Source: Verrucomicrobiales bacterium (GTDB taxonomy: Bacteria > Verrucomicrobiota > Verrucomicrobiia > Methylacidiphilales > JAAUTS01). From it: a stretch of 64,000 nt of DNA. Position numbers and translations under genes: made by a program. The notes beneath the pieces were generated by a model. That model was not told where the DNA came from. It did no database searches and worked only from the letters and a program-made list of their open reading frames with translations. How positions within the stretch are numbered: the stretch's first letter is position 1; the number at the start of each line of letters is the position of its first letter. Positions 49,893 to 58,591 of the stretch are shown in pieces. The stretch is taken from positions 42,803 through 106,802 of the forward strand of contig JAIRPN010000009.1 of assembly GCA_031256975.1 (NCBI GenBank). Direction: 5' to 3'.

Positions 49893-50818
49893 GCCGGTTT
49901 CCCTCCCGATACGCCAACCACGCCGTTGGATTGCCGCGCCACCAAATAGCCGCTGATAATCTCCGCCAGAGGCACCTTGCTATTAGCGAGTACATAGTGA
50001 CACTTCGACTGCTCGCAGGCACGACGCACCCGCAGGCACATCGCTTCCATTTCCTTGAGGTAGCTCTTGCGGATGTCGGCGGGATTCAATTCCAGCGTCG
50101 GATTGCCTTCCAGGCCGATGAACTCCACTCTCCCGGTTAGCGGGAATTCCAGCTCATACTGGTCCAGCACTTGGAACACCACCACCTCGTGGCCGATGAA
50201 GCGCAATTGTTGCAGCCCGCGCATGAATCCTTCCTCATCGTCAAACAGGTCGCTAAACACCATCACAATGCCGCGCGATTTCACCGTCTTGGCCAGATCC
50301 GCCATGGCGGTGCCAAGACTGGTCTTCTGCGTCGCCTCGAACGCCGCAAGGCGGTTCATGATGTGGTGAATCTTGCCGATGTTGTCGGTGCGCGGAATAT
50401 GCTCGCGGGTTTCGGTGTCAAAGACATTGAGCGCCACCGAGTCGCGCTGCAGCAGCACCAGATAAGCCAGGCAGGCCGACAGCGCCTTGGCGTAATGCAG
50501 CTTGGTGATTTTCTCCGAGCCGTAATTCATCGACTCGCTGCCGTCGAGCAGGAAGTGGACGGTCATGTTGGTGTCCTGCTCGTACTGCTTGATGTAATAA
50601 CGGTCGGTGCGGCCCAATACCTTCCAGTCGAGGTGCCGGGTGTCGTCGCCGATGGTGTATTCGCGGTGCTGGGCGAACTCGATGGCAAACCCGTGGAACG
50701 GCGAACGGTGCTCGCCCACGCGATAGCCCTCGACTATCGAGCGCGCGAGCAAACCCAGGCTCTCGCCGCGCGAAATCGCGACAGGATCCAGCAGGTTGTT
50801 GGATTGGGGTTCAGCCAT
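49889..50818 (-). CDS. DUF58 protein of the MoxR system
   Basis: 309 residues. The core DUF58 motif is present: EHRSPFHGFAIEFAQHREYTIGDDTRHLDWKVLGRTDRYYIKQYEQD (in outline), then a VWA-like part with FLLDGSESM. DUF58 proteins are usual partners of MoxR ATPases; here the gene follows moxR by 21 bases and overlaps the BatA gene by four. No membrane helix, so it is probably cytosolic. Biochemical function unknown. Confidence 0.9.
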   Translation of the reverse strand: MAEPQSNNLLDPVAISRGESLGLLARSIVEGYRVGEHRSPFHGFAIEFAQHREYTIGDDTRHLDWKVLGRTDRYYIKQYEQDTNMTVHFLLDGSESMNYGSEKITKLHYAKALSACLAYLVLLQRDSVALNVFDTETREHIPRTDNIGKIHHIMNRLAAFEATQKTSLGTAMADLAKTVKSRGIVMVFSDLFDDEEGFMRGLQQLRFIGHEVVVFQVLDQYELEFPLTGRVEFIGLEGNPTLELNPADIRKSYLKEMEAMCLRVRRACEQSKCHYVLANSKVPLAEIISGYLVARQSNGVVGVSGGKPA

Positions 50819-50839
50819 AACACCTCGCTGTTAGCGGCT

Positions 50840-51877
50840 TCAGGACTGCGGCTCGTTCTTCGGCACGTAATCGAGAATCATCTCCACCACCTCGTCGCTG
50901 GTGATGCCTTCGCTCTGCGCGGTGAAGTTGACCGAGATGCGGTGACGCATGATCGCCTTGGCGACGGCGGCGACATTCTCGCAACTGACGTAGGGCTGGC
51001 CGTTGATCAGGGCGTGCGCCTTGGCCGCGATGATCAGGCTCAGGCTGGCGCGCGGGCCGGCGCCGAAGTTCAGGTACTTTTTGCAGAAGTCCGCCGCCTC
51101 GGGTTTGCGCGTGCGGGTGCAACCGACAATCTTTTGTGCATAGCGGTACACATGCTCGCTAACCGGGATCAGCTTGACGGTTTCCTGGATGAACAGGATT
51201 TGCTCGGCGCTAATGACCGGCTGGATCTCGCCGCCGCCCTGTCCCGTGCCCATCTGCATGATGCGAATTTCGTCCTCCACCTCGGGATAGTCGACACTGA
51301 TGAGGAACAGAAAACGGTCGAGCTGGGCTTCCGGCAACGGATAAGTGCCTTCCTGCTCCAGCGGGTTTTGCGTCGCTAGCACGAAAAACGGTTTCGGCAG
51401 GGTGTAGGTTTTGCCGCCAACGGTGACACGGCGTTCCTGCATCGCCTCCAGCATCGCCGCCTGCGTCTTGGGCGGGGTGCGGTTGATCTCATCCGCCAGC
51501 ACGATGTTGGCGAACAGCGGGCCGTGCAGGAATTTGAATTGTTTCTCGCCGGTGGCCGGATCCTGATAAATCACTTCGGTACCGGTGATGTCGCTCGGCA
51601 TCAGGTCGGGCGTGAACTGGATGCGCTTGAACGACATCTGCAAGGTCTGCGCCAATGACGAGATCATCAGGGTTTTCGCCAGACCCGGCACCCCCACCAG
51701 CAAGGCGTGGGAGCGGGTGAAGATGGCGATCAGGATTTCCTCGATCACGTCCTGCTGGCCGACGATGACTTTCGACAATTCCTGCTGGATGCTGGTGTAC
51801 GCGCCGCGCGCGAATTCAACCGCTTTCCAGTGCTCATTGTCCGTCAGCGGTTCGGTGGTGGTGTTGGTTTGGCTCAT
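50840..51877 (-). CDS. MoxR-family AAA+ ATPase
   Basis: 345 residues. Walker A GVPGLAKT at 62-69 (the MoxR variant), Walker B region LADEINRTPPK, sensor 1 ATQNP, and FTPDLMPSDITGTEVIYQ after Walker A. MoxR ATPases act as chaperones that mature or remodel VWA-domain proteins, and two such proteins follow in the operon. The gene starts 30 bases after the stop of the PA14-like gene, so the transcript may begin with that gene. Confidence 0.95.
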   Translation of the reverse strand: MSQTNTTTEPLTDNEHWKAVEFARGAYTSIQQELSKVIVGQQDVIEEILIAIFTRSHALLVGVPGLAKTLMISSLAQTLQMSFKRIQFTPDLMPSDITGTEVIYQDPATGEKQFKFLHGPLFANIVLADEINRTPPKTQAAMLEAMQERRVTVGGKTYTLPKPFFVLATQNPLEQEGTYPLPEAQLDRFLFLISVDYPEVEDEIRIMQMGTGQGGGEIQPVISAEQILFIQETVKLIPVSEHVYRYAQKIVGCTRTRKPEAADFCKKYLNFGAGPRASLSLIIAAKAHALINGQPYVSCENVAAVAKAIMRHRISVNFTAQSEGITSDEVVEMILDYVPKNEPQS

Positions 51878-51907
51878 AGTTTTGGTTGGTGATTGGCGTT
51901 GGTTAAA

Positions 51908-52753
51908 TCATTGATAGCTCTTCCAGATCGGCGCGTCCTTGGCAAAGCGGGGCGCGCGGTCCTGCGTCGGCACGGGCGTGTCGTACGGCGCAATCTGGAA
52001 AATCGGCAATACCGGCCCGTCCTTGTCCGTTTCGTAGGACCCGCCCTTTTTCTCAATCATCAAAAAGGCATAGAACTGCCCGCCGGGACGTTCGCCGATG
52101 AGCACGTCCAGGTCATAAACCTGGTCAGCCTTCATCTCGATCCAGTTGCCATTGTATAAGCGGCTGGTGGAGGCGCGAATGCCCTCCTCCGGACCGTCCT
52201 TGTCACGCCGCCAGCCGGTCTTCGGGAAAGTCCGGTCAACCGGCGCGTGCAACGGCTTCAGCAACACCGTCCTGCCGTCCACCGCCGCCGCGATCACATC
52301 ATCGGCCGCTCCGCAAAAACGGTAGGTCCCGTTTTCCGGCGGCGACACCTGCCCCTTGTAATGGATCACCCAGCGCGACGGCTTGATGTTTCGTCCGGCA
52401 CCGAACGCCTTGGGGGCGCTGTCGGCATTGATATTGGGAATGTAAACCTGCGTGGTATACAACGGCCGGGTGATGCGGTAATAACGGTTCAGCACCGACT
52501 CGTCCCAGCCCTTGGAAAAAAATTCATCCAGGATGCGCCAATATTCATTCACATCCACATTGCTCGACTTTCCATCCTGGGTCTGCTTCAGGTCATAAAA
52601 GATCCCCATCAGCGCCGCTTCGCTGGCGGTCTTTTCACCAAAGACATTGTGTTCTTCCGCACGAACCGGAAACAGTGCCGCTAACAATGCCGCGACGCTA
52701 ATAGCGATGCCCGGGAATTGCAGCCAAGTGCTCAAAGTAATCCGTGACCCCAT
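51908..52753 (-). CDS. Secreted protein with PA14-like domain
   Basis: 281 residues from the ATG at 52751-52753; the frame extends 15 codons up but without a signal. Signal peptide (GIAISVAALLAALFPVRA). The core has WVIHYKGQVSPPENGTYRFCGAADDVIAAAVDGRTVL, matching the sugar-binding PA14/GLEYA-like beta-sandwich pattern, and GERPGGQFYAFLMIE. No catalytic site. First gene of the MoxR operon by position, unusual for such operons. Confidence 0.7.
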   Translation of the reverse strand: MGSRITLSTWLQFPGIAISVAALLAALFPVRAEEHNVFGEKTASEAALMGIFYDLKQTQDGKSSNVDVNEYWRILDEFFSKGWDESVLNRYYRITRPLYTTQVYIPNINADSAPKAFGAGRNIKPSRWVIHYKGQVSPPENGTYRFCGAADDVIAAAVDGRTVLLKPLHAPVDRTFPKTGWRRDKDGPEEGIRASTSRLYNGNWIEMKADQVYDLDVLIGERPGGQFYAFLMIEKKGGSYETDKDGPVLPIFQIAPYDTPVPTQDRAPRFAKDAPIWKSYQ

Positions 52754-53003
52754 ATTGATAAACAAGTTGTAATATTGATTATTTAAGCACAAAGGCAAGC
52801 CGCAAGTTTAATGCACGTTTATGCAATGTACCAATGTAATTCCTTTCCGGAGTGATAGCTAATAAAATTTTCATGTGTTATTTCTGGTAAAACTGCCTTG
52901 GTTAAATCTTTTTAGCTAAAATTTTACTGGAAAACACCCTTTAATAATTATATTTTGCTTTGTTAAAAATTACCATTGTTTAACAAAATGTTAAAATAGG
53001 AGA

Positions 53004-53032
53004 TTGATTAAAGCATTTTAGTGATATATTAA
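53004..53032 (+). promoter_or_regulatory. Possible marR promoter
   Basis: TTGATT at 53004-53009 and TATTAA at 53027-53032 with a 17-base spacer. Matches the sigma-70 pattern in spacing and most bases; it would give a leader of about 120 bases before the ATG at 53163. Confidence 0.45.
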
Positions 53033-53132
53033 TGCCATAAGTAAGTTTCAGGGGGTAAATATTACGGTGATCATGCCGGTTTCGTGGGAGGAAACTGGAG
53101 TTAACAGGCAATTCCCATAATATTCCTGTAAT

Positions 53133-53160
53133 CTTAATATAATTAATTGGAAATATTAAG
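53133..53160. promoter_or_regulatory. Inverted repeat next to the marR start, possible MarR operator
   Basis: CTTAATAT (53133-53140) and ATATTAAG (53153-53160) are perfect complements 12 bases apart, ending two bases before the marR ATG. MarR proteins bind such AT-rich inverted repeats and commonly repress their own genes; this placement suits autorepression. Confidence 0.5.
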
Positions 53161-53162
53161 CT

Positions 53163-53630
53163 ATGGAAGCAACAAACACATACGCCATCAATTCACCGCA
53201 AGTGCAACGCTTGGCCGAAATCGCCATGTTCCTGCAACGCAACTTCCTCGTCCATGTGACCGAGAAAGTGGCCGAGAATAAAATTTCCGTGCCGCAGTTT
53301 ACCCTGCTCGGATTTCTCTCGATCAATGAGTCGCTCAACATGGGCAAACTCGCGTCGCTGATGGGACATACCACCCCGGCCACCACCGGTTTGGTCGACC
53401 GTCTCACCCAAGCGGGCCTGGTCGAGCGCTTCACCACGCCGACGGACCGGCGCCAGGTGCTGGTCAAGATCACCCCGAAAGGCGCTTCGCTGGTCGGTGA
53501 ACTAAAACTCGATATTTCCAAGGCGATTCACGAAATCATGCAAGCCCTGTCCCCCGAGGACCGGGAGGCCTGGATCAGAATCTACAACTCGATTTACCAG
53601 TTTTGCGGACAAAAACAGAAAAAGAGCTGA
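53163..53630 (+). CDS. MarR-family transcriptional regulator
   Basis: 155 residues of winged-helix MarR type: helix SVPQFTLLGFLSINESLNMGKLASLMGHTTPATTGLVDRL (recognition part) followed by the wing TPTDRRQVLVKITPKG with the conserved DRR. No ligand-binding Cys pattern specific to OhrR was seen. An inverted repeat sits just before its start. The downstream YfiH-like gene overlaps by 28 bases, so the regulator may control it. The effector is unknown. Confidence 0.9.
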   Translation: MEATNTYAINSPQVQRLAEIAMFLQRNFLVHVTEKVAENKISVPQFTLLGFLSINESLNMGKLASLMGHTTPATTGLVDRLTQAGLVERFTTPTDRRQVLVKITPKGASLVGELKLDISKAIHEIMQALSPEDREAWIRIYNSIYQFCGQKQKKS

Positions 53631-54253
53631 TCCGCAGGAATCCGGGCAGCCCGCCCTATCTTGAATTTGCCCCGCTGCAGGTCCCGCAGTTGCGCCACCG
53701 CTTTGCCCTGCGCGGCGAACCGCACGAGGCCCTGCCCAATCCTCCGCATTTTCCTCCCCCGCCGATGCGGCATGTACAGGCGGAACAGGTCCATGGAAAC
53801 CTCGCCGTCGGCGTTACGTCGCGCGACCACGACCGCATAATACCCTCCGCCGACGCCCTCGTCACCGCCGACAAAAACCTGACGCTAATCATCAGAACCG
53901 CCGACTGCGGCCCGGTCTATTTTTACGATCCGGTCAACCAGGCCATCGGACTCGCCCACTCCGGCAAAAAAGGCACCGTGATGAACATTACCGCGCAGGT
54001 CATCCGCCTGATGTCGGAACAATTCAGCAGCAAACCGGAGGACTTGGTGGTGGTGCTCGGCCCCTGCATTCGTCCGCCTGATTATGAAATCGATTTTGCC
54101 GAGGAAATCGCCGCGCAGGCCAAGGCCGAAGGCGTGCGCCATTACCATGATTGCGGGCTGAATACCGCAACCAATCTCACGGAGTTTTATTCCTATCGTA
54201 TGGAGCAAGGCAGGACCGGGCGGCACTACGCCTTCCTGATGCTTAACGATTAG
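53603..54253 (+). CDS. YfiH/PgeF-type polyphenol oxidase (purine nucleoside phosphorylase fold)
   Basis: 216 residues from TTG at 53603, inside the end of marR; no better start exists downstream without losing the N-terminal conserved part. Seen: IPSADALVTADKNLTLIIRTADCGPVYFYDP (the catalytic Cys and Asp), IGLAHSGKKGTVMNI (His), LGPCIRPPDYEID (Cys). The family is active on oxidised nucleosides and has weak laccase activity; in E. coli YfiH (PgeF) edits a peptidoglycan precursor. Shorter than usual (about 245). The stop overlaps the convergent DUF2062 gene by 11 bases. Confidence 0.82.
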   Translation: MRTKTEKELIRRNPGSPPYLEFAPLQVPQLRHRFALRGEPHEALPNPPHFPPPPMRHVQAEQVHGNLAVGVTSRDHDRIIPSADALVTADKNLTLIIRTADCGPVYFYDPVNQAIGLAHSGKKGTVMNITAQVIRLMSEQFSSKPEDLVVVLGPCIRPPDYEIDFAEEIAAQAKAEGVRHYHDCGLNTATNLTEFYSYRMEQGRTGRHYAFLMLND

Positions 54254-54812
54254 CGACCGCGGCCAAAGGTTGCCGGCGGTCGCGCCACAAACATTTCACC
54301 AGCGCATAGCTAACCACCGCGAACAGCAATCCCAGCGCCGTACAGCCAAGCAGCAACGGCCACACCGCCTCGGCGAAAATGCGCTCGGTTGAATGGAACG
54401 AATGATGGGTTCCGCGCAGCAGGAAATAATCCCAGAAATTGTCGCAGATATCCTTGATGACCTCGGTCCGGTCGCCGGGCAAACGCAGCATCCAGCATCC
54501 CGCCAGATAAGCCCCGGTGTAATAAAACGGCGCGGTGAACACATTGGTCAGCCACTGGATGGTGAAGGACACCGGGATGTTGGCGCGGAAAACAATCGCC
54601 AGGATGGTGGAAATCAGGATGTGAAAACCGAAAAACGGCGAAAGCGAGACCAGGAAACCGATGAAGCAGGCGCGCGCCACCGGGTCCTTGCGCAGGCGCC
54701 ACAATTCCTTGCTCAACAAATGGTCGCCGAGCCAGCCATGCAGGAATCCGCCGCGTAATTTCATGCGCGAAAGCTTGGCCTTGTGCAAGCGGCGGTAAAA
54801 ACTCAGCTTCAT
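54243..54812 (-). CDS. DUF2062 membrane protein
   Basis: 189 residues from the ATG at 54810-54812; an ATG at 54851 would add 13 residues and is possible. DUF2062 pattern: basic start, LRKDPVARACFIGFLVSLSPFFGFHILISTILAIVFRANIPVSF, QWLTNVFTAPFYYTGAYLAGCW, then a hydrophobic end, giving three or four membrane helices. Family members are inner-membrane proteins of unknown function, sometimes linked to glycosyltransferases. Convergent with the YfiH gene. Confidence 0.8.
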   Translation of the reverse strand: MKLSFYRRLHKAKLSRMKLRGGFLHGWLGDHLLSKELWRLRKDPVARACFIGFLVSLSPFFGFHILISTILAIVFRANIPVSFTIQWLTNVFTAPFYYTGAYLAGCWMLRLPGDRTEVIKDICDNFWDYFLLRGTHHSFHSTERIFAEAVWPLLLGCTALGLLFAVVSYALVKCLWRDRRQPLAAVANR

Positions 54813-54854
54813 CGGAACGATAAGAAGAACACACGCGGCTGAAAACGGCAACCG

Positions 54855-55736
54855 CTATTTCCCGGTATTTTCCGGTATCGCCACGAACTGCCGGGCCTGC
54901 TGTTCGGACTTGGCGACATTTTCCGGCGACATGATACTGCTCAACCTCTGCGCATCCTGCCGGGCCTGCCCGTCGCCGTTGTTGCCGCAGATCAAATACC
55001 ATTTCAATGCCGACACGGTATCCGACTTGGTCTTGTCCCCCGATTCATAGACCACCGCCAGGTTATACTGCGCGTTGACAAAACCCTGGTTGGCGGAACG
55101 GATCAACCACTTGATTCCCTCCGCCAAATTCTTGTCAACCCCGTTCCCCTGGATGTACATCATGCCCAGGTCATTCTGCGCCCCCGCATTGCCGCCATTG
55201 GCAGCCTTCTCATACCAAAATACCGCCTGCTTGCCGTCGGCCAGCACCCCGCGCCCTGTCATGTAACAGATCCCCAACACATTCTGCGCGTCGGTATCCC
55301 CGGTTTCCGCCGCCTTGCGAATCCATTCCACCCCGGCTTTGGCGTCCACCTCGGTACCGATGCCTTGCAGGTACATCTTGCCCAGATTGAACATCGCCGG
55401 TTCATAACCCGCCGCCGCCGATTTTTTATACCAATTCAACGCTTCCTTCGGATTGGCATCCACCCCCAGCCCGCTGGCCAGGCACACACCCACGATGTTC
55501 ATCGCCTTGCCGTTGCCGCCATTGGCGGCCCTCAGCAACCAATTGTAACCCTTCTGCGGATCACGGGGCGCCTTGATGCCCTGTAAATACATGGTTCCCA
55601 GCGTGACCATCGACTCCATGTTCCCCGCTTCGGCCGATTTGGAAATATCTTCGAATGTCTTTGGCTCCTCGCCATTGGCAACCGCCAACGCCAACAGCCA
55701 GCACAACGCCATGATTTTATAAAGGGACAATCGCAT
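54855..55736 (-). CDS. Secreted Sel1-repeat protein
   Basis: 293 residues from the ATG at 55734-55736; an earlier in-frame start at 55796 lacks a signal. Signal peptide (ALCWLLALAVANG), then about six Sel1-like (SLR) repeats of 36 residues, each ending A-x-x-x-L-G-x-M/x-Y and G-V/I-x-x-x-x-x-x-A-x-x-W (for example MVTLGTMYLQGI, AMFNLGKMYLQGIG, AQNVLGICYMTGRG, AQNDLGMMYIQGNG, AQYNLAVVYESG). Such proteins bind partners in the periplasm or outside. No enzyme motif. DUF2062 follows after about 40 bases. Confidence 0.88.
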   Translation of the reverse strand: MRLSLYKIMALCWLLALAVANGEEPKTFEDISKSAEAGNMESMVTLGTMYLQGIKAPRDPQKGYNWLLRAANGGNGKAMNIVGVCLASGLGVDANPKEALNWYKKSAAAGYEPAMFNLGKMYLQGIGTEVDAKAGVEWIRKAAETGDTDAQNVLGICYMTGRGVLADGKQAVFWYEKAANGGNAGAQNDLGMMYIQGNGVDKNLAEGIKWLIRSANQGFVNAQYNLAVVYESGDKTKSDTVSALKWYLICGNNGDGQARQDAQRLSSIMSPENVAKSEQQARQFVAIPENTGK

Positions 55737-55803
55737 ATCTATCAGGACTCCACCATTAGCGCCTGAAAGGTTGTCTGGCAATAGCGGTCGCGCCAATCCC
55801 TGC

Positions 55804-56538
55804 TCAGGCCCCCATGCCGATGCGCACCGCCAGCGGTTCCGGCAGGCCAGAGCCGCGGATTCTTCGCTTGGTCAACTCAATGTCATAGGGCAGGCGGCGA
55901 TACTCAATCAAACTGGCACCCGGCGTGTAGGTCACATAGCTCGCCCGCCAGTCCCGGTCACGGGGTTGGCCCACCGCGCCGACATTGACCAGGTAACGCA
56001 CGCCCTTTTTCAGCTCCAGCTTGTCAGCCTTCGGCAACTCCCGCACGCCATTGGACTTGGCGAACACCTTTGCCACATGCGTGTGGCCGCAAAAGCACAA
56101 CTGGGTGTTCTGGTAAATGAAACTGCTCTCCGCCTCCAGGTCGGTGGTGATGTAATTCCACTTGGTCGGCTCATCCAGCGAGGAATGCACCACGGTGAAA
56201 TTGCTGATGCGCAGGTTCATCGGCAAGCCCGACAAGTAAGCCTTGTCCGCGTTGGTCAGGCGCTTCTTCGAAAAGGCGATGCCCTCGCCCGCCAGCGCAT
56301 TGAAATTCCGGGCGTCGCCCAGATCCGCCACCATTTCGTCATGATTGCCCTTGATCACCGGGCAATTCAACTCCCGCACCAGCCTCAGGCACTCGCGCGG
56401 ACTGGCATTGTAACCCACGATATCCCCCAGGCAAATCGGGTGGGTAACCCCCTGGCTGACCATGTCGTCCAAAACAGCGCACAAGGCCTCCAAATTACTG
56501 TGAATGTCGCTAAAAATGCCATACTTGACTTTGATCAT
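55804..56538 (-). CDS. Calcineurin-like metallophosphoesterase
   Basis: 244 residues from the ATG at 56536-56538, with an ATG three codons upstream also possible. Metal ligand motifs in order: GIFSDIHSNLEAL (D-x-H), LGDIVGYNASP (GD), KGNHDEM (GNHD), VVHSS (H), FCGHTHVAKVF (GHTH). Matches the YfcE/MJ0936-like group of small phosphodiesterases. The nucleotide substrate is not readable. Lone gene on the minus strand. Confidence 0.9.
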   Translation of the reverse strand: MIKVKYGIFSDIHSNLEALCAVLDDMVSQGVTHPICLGDIVGYNASPRECLRLVRELNCPVIKGNHDEMVADLGDARNFNALAGEGIAFSKKRLTNADKAYLSGLPMNLRISNFTVVHSSLDEPTKWNYITTDLEAESSFIYQNTQLCFCGHTHVAKVFAKSNGVRELPKADKLELKKGVRYLVNVGAVGQPRDRDWRASYVTYTPGASLIEYRRLPYDIELTKRRIRGSGLPEPLAVRIGMGA

Positions 56539-56762
56539 AAATACCATCGCCAGCTTGAACCGAAGAATTTTACTATTCCAGTAAAACTTTGCAATTTAAG
56601 CCAATAACTTGTTTCTAACTGAACTCTATCAAGAAAATTCATTTTTCATATTTTAACCATGGAAAAATCTTATTCGTCATGTATTGTCTTACCCCGCCGT
56701 GTATAGCGGTAGAAAAATTAAACCCCCGATGAGAACAATGCTCAGAATTAAACAGAAAGTGA

Positions 56763-58118
<1,356 letters not shown>

Positions 58119-58145
58119 TCCTGCACAGATAATCTGACAAAACAC

Positions 58146-58178
58146 AACGGCTCCGGATGAAAATCCGGGGCCGTTTTT
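58146..58178 (+). terminator. Rho-independent terminator of gdhA
   Basis: Stem AACGGC-T-CCGGAT / ATCCGG-G-GCCGTT with a GAAA tetraloop and a T tract. One T-G wobble, otherwise perfect. 28 bases after the gdhA stop. Confidence 0.93.
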
Positions 58179-58591
58179 GTATGATCATTACGCTTATTTC
58201 ACCTTGAGAGTCAGGATATCCACCTCGTCATCGTTGAACTTCCGCAGCGCATAGCTGATGCAGCGACAAAGTCGAATGGACCGGGTATACCGTCTCAACG
58301 CTAGCTGTCCATCTGGTCACCAAGCAAACAGCTGCAGACTGACGATACGATCCATATGCGAAAATGCCGGACTATGTGCGTAATTGCGCTGTCACCGGCC
58401 TTGCCATAAAATATTCACAATATCCTCGTTGCATAACGCAGGTATACCTGCTAACTAGTCCTTGTCTGGAGTGGAAAAGGCAGGCATCCGGGGTTGTCGG
58501 GGTGGCAACAAGGAATGTGCGGAATCCCAGGGTTTCATCCGGCGGAAATTACAAATGGAGCATCCGTCCGCGTGGGGAGGATGAACTGCTT
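58179..58591. other. Gap between gdhA and the autotransporter gene
   Basis: 413 bp. Left part: an open frame without a start on the minus strand at 58194-58316 (see that entry). Right part: AT-mixed DNA with a ribosome binding site (GGGGAGG at 58574-58580) for the autotransporter. No clear sigma-70 promoter seen, and no repeat. Confidence 0.5.
58194..58316 (-). pseudogene. Possible C-terminal gene remnant
   Basis: An in-frame 40-codon run ending in a stop at 58194, with no ATG; a TTG near the middle is the only candidate start. It ends ...KFNDDEVDILTLKVK. It reads like the C-terminus of a longer protein cut off by an insertion or deletion on its upstream side; the family could not be named. 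Low confidence. Confidence 0.25.

Larger units (their letters stand above)
52754..53162. other. AT-rich gap between the MoxR operon and marR
   Basis: 409 bp without a supported gene. It holds the promoters of the divergent MoxR operon (minus) and marR (plus). Seen: a sigma-70-like promoter for marR, a short GTTTC/GAAAC hairpin about 53078-53094, and an inverted repeat next to the marR start. No other structure recognised. Confidence 0.6.
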
